Shown: positions 36,622 through 45,665, counted from the first letter of the stretch. The stretch: DNA of 64,000 nucleotides from Poriferisodalis sp965204195 (GCF_965204195.1 NZ_OZ241975.1:1302001-1366000); one strand, 5' to 3'. The notes: generated by a model not told the origin, from the letters alone. Program-made: numbers and translations.

Positions 36622-36657
36622 GCGGAGCTGGTCTGCGGGGACTCGGGGAGCGAGCTG

Positions 36658-37227
36658 CTAGCGCCCCATTGTGAAGAACTCGTCGTTGGGCCGCATTGAC
36701 GTCAGGTGGGCCATGCGGTTCGAAAGGGCGAACAGGCCCGTGATGGCACCGATGTCCCAGATGTCGTCGTCGCTGAATCCGTGAGCCCGCAGCTCCTCGT
36801 GATCAGCGGCAGAAGCTGACCACGGCTCGCTGCACATCTTCAGGGCGAAGTCGATCATCGCCCGTTGCCGGTCGGTGAGGTCGGCCTTGGACGGGTCGAC
36901 TGCCAGCTGATCGGCCAGCAGGGGATCCTTGGCGCGGATGCGCAGGATCGCGCCATGGGCGACCACGCAGTAGAGGCAGTTGTTGGCCCCGCTGGTGGCC
37001 ACCACGATCATCTCCCGCTCGGCCTTGCTGAGCCCGCTCGGGCCCTCCATGAGCGCGTCGTGGTACGCCATGAATGCCCGCATCTCCTCGGGCCGGTGCG
37101 CCAGCGCGAGGAACACGTTTGGTACGAAGCCGGTCTTGGACTGGATGAGCTCGATGCGCTCACGCAGGTCGTCGGGCATGTCCGAGATGTCGGGCACAGG
37201 GAAGGTCGAGATGGCTGGCTCGGTCAT
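36658..37227 (-). CDS. AhpD-like peroxidase-related enzyme (CMD family)
   Basis: A protein of 189 aa. Carboxymuconolactone decarboxylase/AhpD fold with the redox motif CLYCVVAHG (CxxC and following His) near residue 85. The overall layout matches the peroxidase-related enzyme subfamily. It probably reduces peroxides or acts as a disulfide partner in the cytoplasm. It is divergent from another CMD-fold gene at 37312, sharing a short promoter region (37228-37311). Confidence 0.88.
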   Translation of the reverse strand: MTEPAISTFPVPDISDMPDDLRERIELIQSKTGFVPNVFLALAHRPEEMRAFMAYHDALMEGPSGLSKAEREMIVVATSGANNCLYCVVAHGAILRIRAKDPLLADQLAVDPSKADLTDRQRAMIDFALKMCSEPWSASAADHEELRAHGFSDDDIWDIGAITGLFALSNRMAHLTSMRPNDEFFTMGR

Positions 37228-37311
37228 GCCCGCAGCCTAAGCACGTGCGCCAGTGAACGACCGGGGCAACTTCTCGTACATTCGCGGGACTGACGAGAGG
37301 ATTGCCCGCTC

Positions 37312-37878
37312 ATGCACCTGCCACGACCCACTTCCCGACGCCTCGAGCCGATCCCCAAGGTGGCCGAGCGCGCCCGCGAGGCCATGGAGAGTTCATTCGC
37401 CAACGCCGTCAACGTCATTGCGACCATCGCCCACAGCCGTCCCATCTCCAAGGCGTTCGGCGAGTACGCGCTGGCCATCCTGTACAAGGGCGACCTGTCG
37501 CGTCGCGATGTCGAGATTGCCGTGCTGCGCATGGGCTGGAACTGCCAGTCGGTCTACGAGTTCGGCCAGCACACGCTGATCGCCCAAGCCGAGGGCATGA
37601 CCGACGAGGAGATCTACTTCGTCACCCGGCCAATTCCCGAGGGCAACTGGACGGCCGCCGAGGCAGCGCTCTTGCAGGTGGTAGACGACCTGTACTCCGA
37701 CGACTGCGTGTCCGATTCCACTTGGGCCGAGGCGGTTGCCCACTTCAGCGAGGCCGAGATGGTGCATCTCATTGCAGCAGCGGGTTGCTACCGGATGGTG
37801 AGCGGGCTGCTCAACAGCACCGGAGTCGAGCGCGACGAAGGCGTCCCCGGCTGGCCCACCGCCCCGGCCTCCGCGTAG
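37312..37878 (+). CDS. Carboxymuconolactone decarboxylase family protein
   Basis: A protein of 188 aa with a CMD-like helical domain: AILYKGDLSRRDVEIAVLRMGWNCQSVYEFGQH. The CxxC of AhpD is reduced to a single Cys in WNCQSVYEF, followed by the conserved Glu and His. It may be an enzyme without peroxidase activity. Its substrate is unknown. It is divergent from the AhpD-like gene at 36658 and 20 bases before the large secreted protein. Confidence 0.82.
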   Translation: MHLPRPTSRRLEPIPKVAERAREAMESSFANAVNVIATIAHSRPISKAFGEYALAILYKGDLSRRDVEIAVLRMGWNCQSVYEFGQHTLIAQAEGMTDEEIYFVTRPIPEGNWTAAEAALLQVVDDLYSDDCVSDSTWAEAVAHFSEAEMVHLIAAAGCYRMVSGLLNSTGVERDEGVPGWPTAPASA

Positions 37879-37898
37879 CTTCGGCGAGAGGCACATCT

Positions 37899-40800
37899 AT
37901 GAGACGGCTCCTCGCTGCAGCGATTACTGCACTCATCGCAGGCGCCGGCCTAGCGCTCGGAGCCCCGGCGCCAGTGGCTGCAGCTGACGAGACCGATCCG
38001 TTGGCGCAGGTCACGGTCACTCGATATGGCGGCGCCGATCGCTATGCCACCTCCCTGCTCGTGGCCGAAGCCGTTGCCGCAGATGCCAACGGCAGTCTCG
38101 ACACGGTCGTGATCGTGTCGGGCCGAAGCTGGACCGAAGCCGTCGTTGCTGCGTCCATCGCGGGACGGCTCGAAGCGCCCGTACTCATGACGCCGCCCGG
38201 TGAACTGCGAGACGATGCGCTGGAGTTCTTGCGGCGCGTCGGTGCCTCCGAAGCGCTCCTGGTGAGCGCTGGCGCCGATGCTCAGACACGCTCCATCTCG
38301 GCGTCGGTCGCATCGGCCCTTGAGACGGCAGGGCTGAACGTCGAGTGGCTCGGCGGTGCCGACGAGTACGCGACGGGTGTTGAGGTGGCGCGTCGCGCCG
38401 GAACTGCAGGATCGCTCGGCGACTTCGGGCCGACGGCGATCGTCGCGAGCGGCGAAGTGTTCGCCGACGCGCTCGTCGCCGGCCCGCTGTCGGCCAAGGG
38501 CCGCCATCCTGTCTTGTTGAGCCCGAAAGCCAGCTTGGATTCGCGCGTCGAGTCGTACCTGAGCGAATCAGGCATCCGTCACGTCGTGCTCATGGGCGGG
38601 ACTGCTGCGCTGTCGACTGCGGTGGAGAACTCCATCGACTCGCTGGGCATCGCCATCAGCCGCATGTCTGGTGCCACCCGGTACGACACGGCGGTCAAGA
38701 CAGCGAGGTTCATGGCCGAGCACTCGGGCGGCTCGTGCTTCGGGGGCGCCGCGGTCGGTCTCGCCCGTGCCCGGGTGCCGTTCGACTCGTTCAGTGCGGC
38801 GCCGTTGCTGGCTCGGCAGTGTGCTCCGCTGTTGTTGAGCGACCCGGGTGCGATTCCCTCCGAGACAGCAGCATTCTTCGACAGCGCCCGTCAAGCTGAC
38901 GGGGTCGATGAGCTGCAGATGACCGTCTTTGGCGGCGACGCCGCGGTCTCACAGGCGGCAATCGACACATATCTCGCTGGCGAGATGGCCGAGGAGGCTG
39001 ACGAGCCGGCCCCCGTGCCGACCGTCCTGCCAGCGGGTACCTGCGGTGGCTCAGACAGTGCTGAGGACATCCGAGTCGTTGGCCCCACTTCCATCTCGGG
39101 TTCGCCGTCTTGGTCGCCCGACTGTGCTCGGATCGCATTCCACGAGCAGTCCGCTGTCTGGATCGCGCGTCCCGACGGCAGCGGTAAACGCCGGATTCTG
39201 CGTCCACCGAGTGGCCCGGGCAGCGTCGATGACGTCGCCTGGTCTCCCGATGGCAGTCGCATCGCCTACGTGCTGAAGGATTTTTCGCAGGTTCCTTGGA
39301 TCTCTCACATCTACGTCGTCAACACAGATGGCAGCGGCAATACGCAGATCACGACGGGAACCGTGTTCGATGAGTCGCCCGCATGGTCGCCTGACGGGAC
39401 CCGCCTCGCGTTCGTGCGAGAGGTTGGCACCAAGCAACTCGACTCGGGAGGCATTCTCGCCGGCAAGCAGGGCATCATGACGATTGAGCCACGGCGGGGC
39501 TCACAGCCATCAACGGTCTTCGAGCCAGCACACGGGAGCTACGACTCGGTTCGATGGTCGCCCGACGGCAAGCGCTTGGCCTACGCCAGAAGCGGGAGCC
39601 TGCACATCGCAAATGTGGACGGCACCGACATCCGCCTGCTTGCCACAGGGATACATCACGAGGGACTCTCGTGGTCACCTGACGGTGCCCGTATCGCATT
39701 CGTACGCGGCGACTCTCGGGAGTCCGACATTTACGCGATCGACTCGCAGAACCTGCGAACGGTGCAGGTCACCGACGCCGCCGGGCCCGAGATCGAGCCC
39801 GCATGGTCGCCCGACGGCGAGCGAATCGCATATTCGACCTACCGCCTGGACGGCAACACGCACCGAGACACACAAATCCGGATTGCGGCAGCCAAGGGTC
39901 GCGCGATCGCCGCCAGTGCGCTCGACCGATGCCAGCCGCCAGGTCCGGCTGATGTCGTCACGGCAGGCTTCCCGCTGCCGTCGTGGGCGCCCTCGGCAAC
40001 TCAGCGCCTGCAGGTGGCAGTTGTCTTCGCCGAGTTTCCCGATGCCACGGCCTCGCGCACTACCCGGGAGGAGGCCGAGTTGGGGTTGCCGTACATGGAG
40101 AAATACCTCGAAGACGTCAGCTACGGGCGGCTCGACATCGTCACGACGGCGCGGCATGGCTGGCTCCGCTTGCCTGCCGAATATGGCTCGTATGTCACCG
40201 AGGTGGCAGACGACGACCGGGGGGAAGCACCCGGCGCTGAGACACGCAACCTGTTCGACGAGGTCGCTGCACTGGCCGAGGACTCAGCCGACTTCGCGGA
40301 CGCCGATGTGTTCTTCGTAGTGTTTCCGAGCGAGCACTTCGGCGGCGGTATCGCGGGAGGCAGCGTCACAGCAGATGGCAACGAAATGCAGCTCGCTGCC
40401 GCCAACATCTTCCGGATTGCCTCTGGGCGGCCGTCGAGAGGCTGGGGTCCGACTGCAGCGCATGAGGTCGGGCACGCATTGGGCTTGACCGACTTCTATC
40501 CCTACGGCGACCAGCATCAACCTCCGACTTCGAATGACCCTGCGTGGGTTCGCACCGTGTTCGGCCGCATGAATCTTGAGTCGTATTTTCCGGCGTCGCC
40601 CACAGATCCGCGGCTGCAGGAGACGCGCCGCCATGCCGACGGTACAACGACAACGTCATTCACCTCGCGGCTGGTGTACGAGGAGATGCTGGCGTGGAGT
40701 CGATGGCAGTTGGGATGGCTGGCCGATCACGAGGTGCTCTGTGTCACCGATGCCACCGCGACTGTCGACTTGGATCCCGTGGCTTCGCCGGCCGGGGGAG

Positions 40801-41147
40801 TCGTCATGGCCGTGATCCCGCTGGGTCCGGGGAAGGTGCTCGTGGTCGAGAGCCGTCGACGGCTGGGCTACGACGCTGCGCGGTCGTTCACAGAGACAGT
40901 CGGCCCACAGTCACCGACGACTCGCGTCATGCGGCCCGGCCTGCTCGTTGAGGGAGTGCTCGTGTATACCGTCACCCCGAGCCTCGGCGCGGGGGATCTT
41001 CCGATCAAGGTCGCGGGCGACAGCGGCGACGGTCTGTTGGACGAATTCCCGCTGCTGCAGGTCGGCGATGCCGTGATGGTCGACGGCTACACCGTTTCGG
41101 TGACGGCCGATTCCGGGCAGAGCCACTCGGTGTCCATAACTCGCTGA
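37899..41147 (+). CDS. Secreted CWB2 / beta-propeller / M6-like zinc metalloprotease protein
   Basis: A protein of 1,082 aa. Residues 1-28 are a signal peptide. About 38-330 are three cell-wall-binding type 2 repeats (RYGGADRYATSLL, WLGGADEYATGVEVA, MSGATRYDTAVK). About 380-640 are PD40/TolB-like propeller repeats with the recurring WSPDG motif. The last third is a metalloprotease with H855-E-V-G-H859 in TAAHEVGHALGLTDFY. It is exported, probably binds the cell wall, and cleaves protein outside the cell. ATG 37899 is chosen for its signal peptide; the frame is open further upstream. This domain order is unusual. Confidence 0.88.
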   Translation: MRRLLAAAITALIAGAGLALGAPAPVAAADETDPLAQVTVTRYGGADRYATSLLVAEAVAADANGSLDTVVIVSGRSWTEAVVAASIAGRLEAPVLMTPPGELRDDALEFLRRVGASEALLVSAGADAQTRSISASVASALETAGLNVEWLGGADEYATGVEVARRAGTAGSLGDFGPTAIVASGEVFADALVAGPLSAKGRHPVLLSPKASLDSRVESYLSESGIRHVVLMGGTAALSTAVENSIDSLGIAISRMSGATRYDTAVKTARFMAEHSGGSCFGGAAVGLARARVPFDSFSAAPLLARQCAPLLLSDPGAIPSETAAFFDSARQADGVDELQMTVFGGDAAVSQAAIDTYLAGEMAEEADEPAPVPTVLPAGTCGGSDSAEDIRVVGPTSISGSPSWSPDCARIAFHEQSAVWIARPDGSGKRRILRPPSGPGSVDDVAWSPDGSRIAYVLKDFSQVPWISHIYVVNTDGSGNTQITTGTVFDESPAWSPDGTRLAFVREVGTKQLDSGGILAGKQGIMTIEPRRGSQPSTVFEPAHGSYDSVRWSPDGKRLAYARSGSLHIANVDGTDIRLLATGIHHEGLSWSPDGARIAFVRGDSRESDIYAIDSQNLRTVQVTDAAGPEIEPAWSPDGERIAYSTYRLDGNTHRDTQIRIAAAKGRAIAASALDRCQPPGPADVVTAGFPLPSWAPSATQRLQVAVVFAEFPDATASRTTREEAELGLPYMEKYLEDVSYGRLDIVTTARHGWLRLPAEYGSYVTEVADDDRGEAPGAETRNLFDEVAALAEDSADFADADVFFVVFPSEHFGGGIAGGSVTADGNEMQLAAANIFRIASGRPSRGWGPTAAHEVGHALGLTDFYPYGDQHQPPTSNDPAWVRTVFGRMNLESYFPASPTDPRLQETRRHADGTTTTSFTSRLVYEEMLAWSRWQLGWLADHEVLCVTDATATVDLDPVASPAGGVVMAVIPLGPGKVLVVESRRRLGYDAARSFTETVGPQSPTTRVMRPGLLVEGVLVYTVTPSLGAGDLPIKVAGDSGDGLLDEFPLLQVGDAVMVDGYTVSVTADSGQSHSVSITR

Positions 41148-41221
41148 GTGGGTCAGGCGCTGGAGCCGGCCTGGCCTTGAGCTCGTTGCGCACCGGCTGT
41201 GCCGTGAGGGCGGCTTGGGTA

Positions 41222-41767
41222 TCAGGGGAGCTGAGCGACCTCGTTGAGCAGGCCGGTTTCGACGTCGTAGATGAAGCCGCGGACGGCGGTGTCGTGCTCG
41301 ATGAACGGTGAGGCTCGCAGCGTTGCGATGGCGGCGCGCACGTCGTCGGCGGGGTCTGCGAACGAACAGATGGGCCAGCTTGGCCGGGTGCCCAGGCGCT
41401 GGCCGAGGACGTTGCTGAAGGCAGCTTCGTCGAGTCCGCACATGCCGCACTTGGTGTGGTGTATGACCAATATCTCCCGGGTGCCGAGCAGCTGTTGGGA
41501 GATGCACAACGACCGGATGACGTCGTCGGTCATCACACCGCCTGCATTGCGGATGATGTGCGCTTCGCCGACCGTCAAGCCCAGCTCTTCCAGCGGATCG
41601 ATCCGGGCATCCATGCAGGTCACGATGGCCACGTGACGGCTGGGCGGTGCCGCCATGCCGGGTGTTTTGACGGCGTCTGCCACCTGCCGGTTGTGTTCGA
41701 TCAGCTCGTCTGCCGCGGGGTGGAATTCGGACGACTCCGGTTCGCTGGCTTCGCTGCCTTGGCCCAT
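41222..41767 (-). CDS. Beta-class carbonic anhydrase
   Basis: A protein of 181 aa. Zinc ligands are in CMDARIDP (Cys with the Asp-Arg dyad) and HHTKCGMCG (His and Cys). NAGG follows as expected. It interconverts CO2 and bicarbonate in the cytoplasm. It is downstream of tRNA-Lys on the same strand, and an 18-bp palindrome lies between them. Confidence 0.93.
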   Translation of the reverse strand: MGQGSEASEPESSEFHPAADELIEHNRQVADAVKTPGMAAPPSRHVAIVTCMDARIDPLEELGLTVGEAHIIRNAGGVMTDDVIRSLCISQQLLGTREILVIHHTKCGMCGLDEAAFSNVLGQRLGTRPSWPICSFADPADDVRAAIATLRASPFIEHDTAVRGFIYDVETGLLNEVAQLP

Positions 41768-41789
41768 CAGACAACCTCATCAGTGCACA

Positions 41790-41807
41790 CGCCGGAGCGC
41801 TCCGGCG
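41790..41807. terminator. 18-bp perfect palindrome, possible terminator after tRNA-Lys
   Basis: CGCCGGAGC is followed directly by its reverse complement GCTCCGGCG. It lies 10 bases past the 3' end of the minus-strand tRNA-Lys and before the carbonic anhydrase start. It has no T-run, so a terminator or an operator are both possible. Confidence 0.4.
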
Positions 41808-41816
41808 AGCCGGTGG

Positions 41817-41890
41817 TACGCCCCCTGGGACTTGAACCCAGAACCTGCGGATTAAGAGTCCGTTGCTCTGCCAAATTGAGCTAGAGGCGC
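41817..41890 (-). tRNA. tRNA-Lys (anticodon CTT)
   Basis: A 74-nt cloverleaf on the minus strand. The anticodon loop CTCTTAA gives CTT, and the T-arm TTCAAGT is flanked by CTGGG/CCCAG. CCA is not encoded. It is 56 nt downstream of tRNA-His on the same strand. Confidence 0.95.
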
Positions 41891-41946
41891 ATGGTGCCCC
41901 GCAAGGCTAACGACGCCCCCCGACACAAGCGGTCGGCGAGCGGCGG

Positions 41947-42021
41947 GCGGATCGAGGGGATTCGAACCCCCGGCCTCCAGTGCCACAAACTGGCGCTCTA
42001 ACCAACTGAGCTACGACCCGC
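41947..42021 (-). tRNA. tRNA-His (anticodon GTG)
   Basis: A 75-nt cloverleaf on the minus strand. The anticodon loop TTTGTGG gives GTG. The acceptor stem is eight pairs, GCGGGTCG with CGATCCGC, including the extra G-1 that marks tRNA-His. Confidence 0.95.
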
Positions 42022-42115
42022 ACGGGGTGGTCAAGGATGCCACGGGCGGCGCGGCCTCGCTACTGGATTATTGGCGTCCGGTGCCGGTTTTCTGCCGGGA
42101 ACTGTGCCGACCGCG

Positions 42116-42121
42116 TACCGT
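42116..42121 (+). promoter_or_regulatory. -10 element TACCGT before the selenoprotein candidate
   Basis: TACCGT ends 6 nt before GTG 42128. The intervening AGGAGC could also act as a weak ribosome-binding site, so leadered and leaderless initiation cannot be separated. Confidence 0.45.
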
Positions 42122-42127
42122 AGGAGC

Positions 42128-43159
42128 GTGAGCACTCAGACTGTCGCGGCCCGCCAACCACCTGTTGAATACATCCCGCGGATTACGGCCCAGTACATCG
42201 GGCTGGGTTACGGCGAGTACCGCTGGGTGCACAGCGAGACGCCGCCGCCGTGGACACCGCTGACCAAGCCGATCGCCGAGTGCCGCGTCGGCCTCGTCGC
42301 CACCGGCGGCGTCTATTCGGTAGGCCAGACGGCGTTCCATTACCGCGACGACACGACGTACCGGGCGATTCCCACCGATGTCGACATCTCCGAATTGCGG
42401 GCCACGCACTTCGCCTACGACCTGACCGATGCCCGCTCCGACATCAACTGCGTGTTCCCCATCGAGGCCCTGCGTGCGCTGCGAGACGGCGGCGAGATCG
42501 GCGAGCTGGGCCCGAACGCCTACACCCTCATGGGCGGCATCTACAGCACCCGGCGTGTGCGCGAGGAGCTGATCCCGGAGCTGGCGAAGCGCTGCGTGAC
42601 CGACGAGCTCGACGTGGTGCTGCTCGTGCCGGTGTGACCGGTCTGCCATCAGACCGGGGGTCTGATCGCAAGGGCCATCGAGGCCGAAGGAATCCCGACG
42701 CTGTCGATGTCGAGCGCACGCGACATCACACGGGCGGCCTGGCCGCCCCGCGCCGCTTACTTGGACTACCCGCTGGGGCGCACGGCGGGCAAGCCGCACG
42801 AGCCAGAACTCAACCTCCAGATCCTGCGGGACACCTTTGCTGCATTTGAGAATCTGCGCGTCCCGGGCTCCATGGCCCACTTGCACTACCGCTGGTCGGA
42901 TTCGGACCGCTGGAAAGACCGGGTCTTCGCGCCGTCCACCAAGGCCGCCGATCTGCCCGAATGCGCCGTGCCGAACGGTGATGAACCGGCGGAAGCGAGC
43001 GCCGATGCAGGTGCGGATTCAACCGGTGGCGGCGATTACGAGGACGACCGGGTCGAGCGTCACCCGACGCCGCAATACCAGACCGACGAGGACGCGGCAG
43101 CGGCTCGCGCCAGCCACGACGGCGAAGAATGCCTCGTCTGCGCGGGCATCGACTACTGA
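42128..43159 (+). CDS. Predicted selenoprotein, GrdB/PrdB-like reductase family (Sec170 at UGA 42635-42637)
   Basis: One 344-codon frame from GTG 42128 to the TGA at 43157-43159, interrupted only by an in-frame TGA at 42635-42637. Around it the protein reads VVLLVPV-U-PVCHQTGGLIARAIE, giving U170-x-x-C173. The two halves join without a gap into a typical glycine/sarcosine/betaine/D-proline reductase selenoprotein B-like protein (PPPWTPLTKPIAECRVGLV, ATGGVYS, then DITRAAWPPRA). From memory, Cys-containing homologues have Cys at the UGA position. A hairpin suitable as a bacterial SECIS follows 10 nt after the UGA. The C-terminus is acidic and ends with ECLVCAG. It is likely a thiol/selenol oxidoreductase; the substrate is unknown. 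Sec-insertion genes are not in this window. Confidence 0.8.
42648..42666 (+). promoter_or_regulatory. Candidate bacterial SECIS hairpin
   Basis: ATCAGACC, loop GGG, then GGTCTGAT: a perfect 8-bp stem whose loop begins 18 nt after the UGA and contains G at its first position. This matches the published bacterial SECIS rules for position and apical G. A competing stem CCGGTCTG-CCAT-CAGACCGG (42638-42657) starts directly after the UGA and overlaps it. Confidence 0.6.
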
Positions 43160-43177
43160 GCCGGACTTCGGCCGCTG

Positions 43178-44116
43178 ATGAGTGAGCAACCCGAGCGCCG
43201 CGCCTCGGTCGGCGCCAAATCCCCGGGGTCAGGCGGCGATTATGACCCCGCGGCCGTGCCCGTGCGTGATGCGGCCACCGTGATGATCCTCTCGGGCGAG
43301 AACGATCCCCATGTGCTGATGCTGAAGCGCAACGCCCGCTCGATCTTCGTGGGCGACATGTGGGTGTATCCCGGCGGCGCCGTCGACCCCGAAGATGCCA
43401 CCCAGATCGCCGACGAGACCGTTTCGGGCCTGACCGATGACGACGCCTCGTTTCAAATCGGCATCGAGCGGGGCGGCATCGCCTTCTGGGTTGCGGCCCT
43501 GCGGGAGACCTTCGAGGAAGCGGGCATCTTGCTCGCCCATCACGACCACCCGGTCGGTGTGGAGGATCCCCGCGATCTGCCGTCGGGCATTATCGACCTT
43601 TCGCCGCCCGATGTGGCCGAGCGGTTCTCCCAGTACCGGGACGAGGTCAATGCCGGCGAGCGGGACTTCATCGAGACGGTGCGCAACGAAGACCTTCTGC
43701 TCGACGGCGACAACGTCTATTTCATCGGCCGCTGGGTGACGCCGCTGGGCTCGCCTCGCCGCTACGACACACGGTTCTTCCTGACGGCCATGCCCGACGG
43801 CCAAGTGCCGCTGCCCGATCACGACGAGGCGGTCGAGCACCAGTGGGTTCGCCCTGCGGATGCGATCCGGCGCAACGAGACCGGCGACATGGTGATGATG
43901 ACGCCTACCATCGGCATGCTGCACCGCCTTGCCAGATTCGGAACGGTGGCCGACGCGGTCGCTGCCGCCGGCAGGGGCACGCCTGGCGACGACGAGCACG
44001 TGCGGATCCGTTACGACAACGAAGGGCCGCACCGGATCGCCTTCCCCGGCGACCCCGACTACCTCGAATCCGACGGCCGCACCGAGATCGGCATCCTGCG
44101 CTGGCCGTCGCGCTAG
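43178..44116 (+). CDS. Nudix hydrolase, NUDT19-like
   Basis: A protein of 312 aa. The split Nudix region reads WVYPGGAVDPED and then ALRETFEEAGIL, giving the REx2EEx1G core; the long insert between the Gly loop and the REUXEE helix is as in NUDT19/COG0494-type acyl-CoA diphosphatases. It could hydrolyse CoA or acyl-CoA derivatives, in keeping with the CoA-rich gene neighbourhood (inference). ATG 43178 lies 18 bases after the selenoprotein stop, so cotranscription is likely. Confidence 0.85.
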   Translation: MSEQPERRASVGAKSPGSGGDYDPAAVPVRDAATVMILSGENDPHVLMLKRNARSIFVGDMWVYPGGAVDPEDATQIADETVSGLTDDDASFQIGIERGGIAFWVAALRETFEEAGILLAHHDHPVGVEDPRDLPSGIIDLSPPDVAERFSQYRDEVNAGERDFIETVRNEDLLLDGDNVYFIGRWVTPLGSPRRYDTRFFLTAMPDGQVPLPDHDEAVEHQWVRPADAIRRNETGDMVMMTPTIGMLHRLARFGTVADAVAAAGRGTPGDDEHVRIRYDNEGPHRIAFPGDPDYLESDGRTEIGILRWPSR

Positions 44117-44184
44117 CCAGTCGATTTTCGATATCCGACATGGCCGAAGTGTTGAATTTCGCTTGAAAGAGTGGGGAGCAAGAC

Positions 44185-45252
44185 GTGTCGATGCCCGGAA
44201 TCTGGACGGAAGACGATGACGGCTGGGTGCTGAGCCCGCCGGCGGGTTTTCCGGACGAGGCCACTCTGCACGATCTGATCGAACAAGCGCCTGAGATGCT
44301 GCCGCTGTCGGGCGCACCCCAACTTCTGATCCTCGGCAAGGAAGCGCCGCTCGGCTCGGGTTTCGCAGATCTGGTCGGCGTCGAGACGTCAGGTAGGCCG
44401 GTCATCATCGAGGTAAAGCTCGCCCAGAACAACGAAGCCCGGCGGGCGGTGGTCTCGCAGATCTTGGCGTATGCGGCGAGTTTGCACGGAATGACGCGGG
44501 AGCATCTTGAGGAGCGCTTCGGCAGCTACCTGAAAGCCCGCGGTCATGACTCGCTGGAGGCGGCGGTGAGCGCGACCGAAGGCGGCGCCTTCGATTCTGA
44601 CGAGTTCACGGAGTCTCTCGATGAGCATCTTCGCGAGGGACGATTCCGGCTTGTTTTCGTACTGGACTCGGTACCGCCAGAACTGATGACGCTGGTGGCG
44701 TACTTGGAACATGTCACTGACAAGCTGGTCATCGACTTGGTTGCAGTCAACGCGTTCGACATCAGCGGGAGTTCGGTCGTGCTCCCTCAACGTGTGACGC
44801 CTGAACGGCACGAGGTGACTGTCGAACGAACTCGCCGTCAGGATTCCGGCACGCTGTACACCGGAAGCGAGCGGTTTGAAGCCACTATCAGTTCGGTTCC
44901 TGATGAATCGCAGGCACGGCTGCACCGCTTACTCGAGTGGGCACGCGACCTGGAGCGACAAGGCCTTGTCAGGCTCTCAACGTACGAAGGAAAGGGGGCG
45001 AAGCGTCACACCCTCCTGCCTCGACTCATGGGCGACAATGTCGGGCTGGTCACGATCTGGAACGACGGCGGGGCGTCTCTCCAGTTCTGGCGCAGTGTGT
45101 TCGAGAAGAGGGCGCCGCATTTCATCGGACAGATAGAGGAACTGGCCGACGTCCAGATCGGGAAGGGCAACACCGTTCGGGATTTCAACGACGAGCTGTT
45201 GGCCGCTCTCACCGAGGCGTATCGCGACGCGTCGCAGGCGGAGATGACCTGA
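44185..45252 (+). CDS. NucS/DUF91-like PD-(D/E)XK nuclease domain protein
   Basis: A protein of 355 aa starting at GTG 44185 behind GGGGAG. The nuclease core is GSGFADLVGVETSGRPVIIEVKL, with Asp and E-V-K, followed by a Gln in VVSQILAYAASL, about residues 53-100. Homologues of this type cut branched or mismatched DNA or act in defence. The C-terminal 150 residues show no known domain. It is not the housekeeping NucS, which lacks this C-terminal part. The G+C is somewhat lower than its neighbours. Confidence 0.7.
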   Translation: MSMPGIWTEDDDGWVLSPPAGFPDEATLHDLIEQAPEMLPLSGAPQLLILGKEAPLGSGFADLVGVETSGRPVIIEVKLAQNNEARRAVVSQILAYAASLHGMTREHLEERFGSYLKARGHDSLEAAVSATEGGAFDSDEFTESLDEHLREGRFRLVFVLDSVPPELMTLVAYLEHVTDKLVIDLVAVNAFDISGSSVVLPQRVTPERHEVTVERTRRQDSGTLYTGSERFEATISSVPDESQARLHRLLEWARDLERQGLVRLSTYEGKGAKRHTLLPRLMGDNVGLVTIWNDGGASLQFWRSVFEKRAPHFIGQIEELADVQIGKGNTVRDFNDELLAALTEAYRDASQAEMT

Positions 45253-45365
45253 CGAGATCGTCGTGTGGCCGACGATTCATCGTGCTGGCGCGGTTGGTTG
45301 TGTCGACGCAGGCGCGCAGTTCTGGCTGTGACAGCCGGGATTGTCGAGTCTCCCGACGAACGCAG

Positions 45366-45665
45366 CTAGTCCGGGCCGGCGATGAGCCACTCGCTGCCGA
45401 ACCGCACAGCTTTGGGATCGGGCCGGCCAGATCCGCCGATGCTGCCGTCGGGCAAGACGAACCGGTGAGCGACTGCAATCCGCTCTCCGCCATCGAGGTA
45501 CACGACCCGCTCGCTACGGGTGCCGGGCGGCTGTCCCGAGGACGGGCTGGCTGTACCGCTGCTTTGCACCAACTCAGCAACTTCACCTGACTGAACACGA
45601 GGTAGCACGTAGTTATTGAAGATGGGCCGGACCTCGGTGGGCGACGTGTGTGAGTTCTCTGTCAT
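45366..45665 (-). CDS. Small conserved protein of unknown function
   Basis: A protein of 99 aa from ATG 45663-45665. It has no signal peptide or membrane segment. The sequence RPIFNNYVLPRVQSGEVAELV and the C-terminal FVLPDGSIGGSGRPDPK look like a conserved small family seen elsewhere (from memory), which supports it as a real gene. The function is unknown. It is convergent with the nuclease gene at 44185. Confidence 0.6.
   Translation of the reverse strand: MTENSHTSPTEVRPIFNNYVLPRVQSGEVAELVQSSGTASPSSGQPPGTRSERVVYLDGGERIAVAHRFVLPDGSIGGSGRPDPKAVRFGSEWLIAGPD

Noticed and set aside
42071..42637. Separate short gene ending at the UGA, and another starting at 42707
   Set aside because: Both pieces are in one frame and make a single family-length protein, so Sec read-through explains them better than two genes.
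43229..44317. Minus-strand frame of 362 codons
   Set aside because: It is antisense to the Nudix gene and shows only shadow-type composition.
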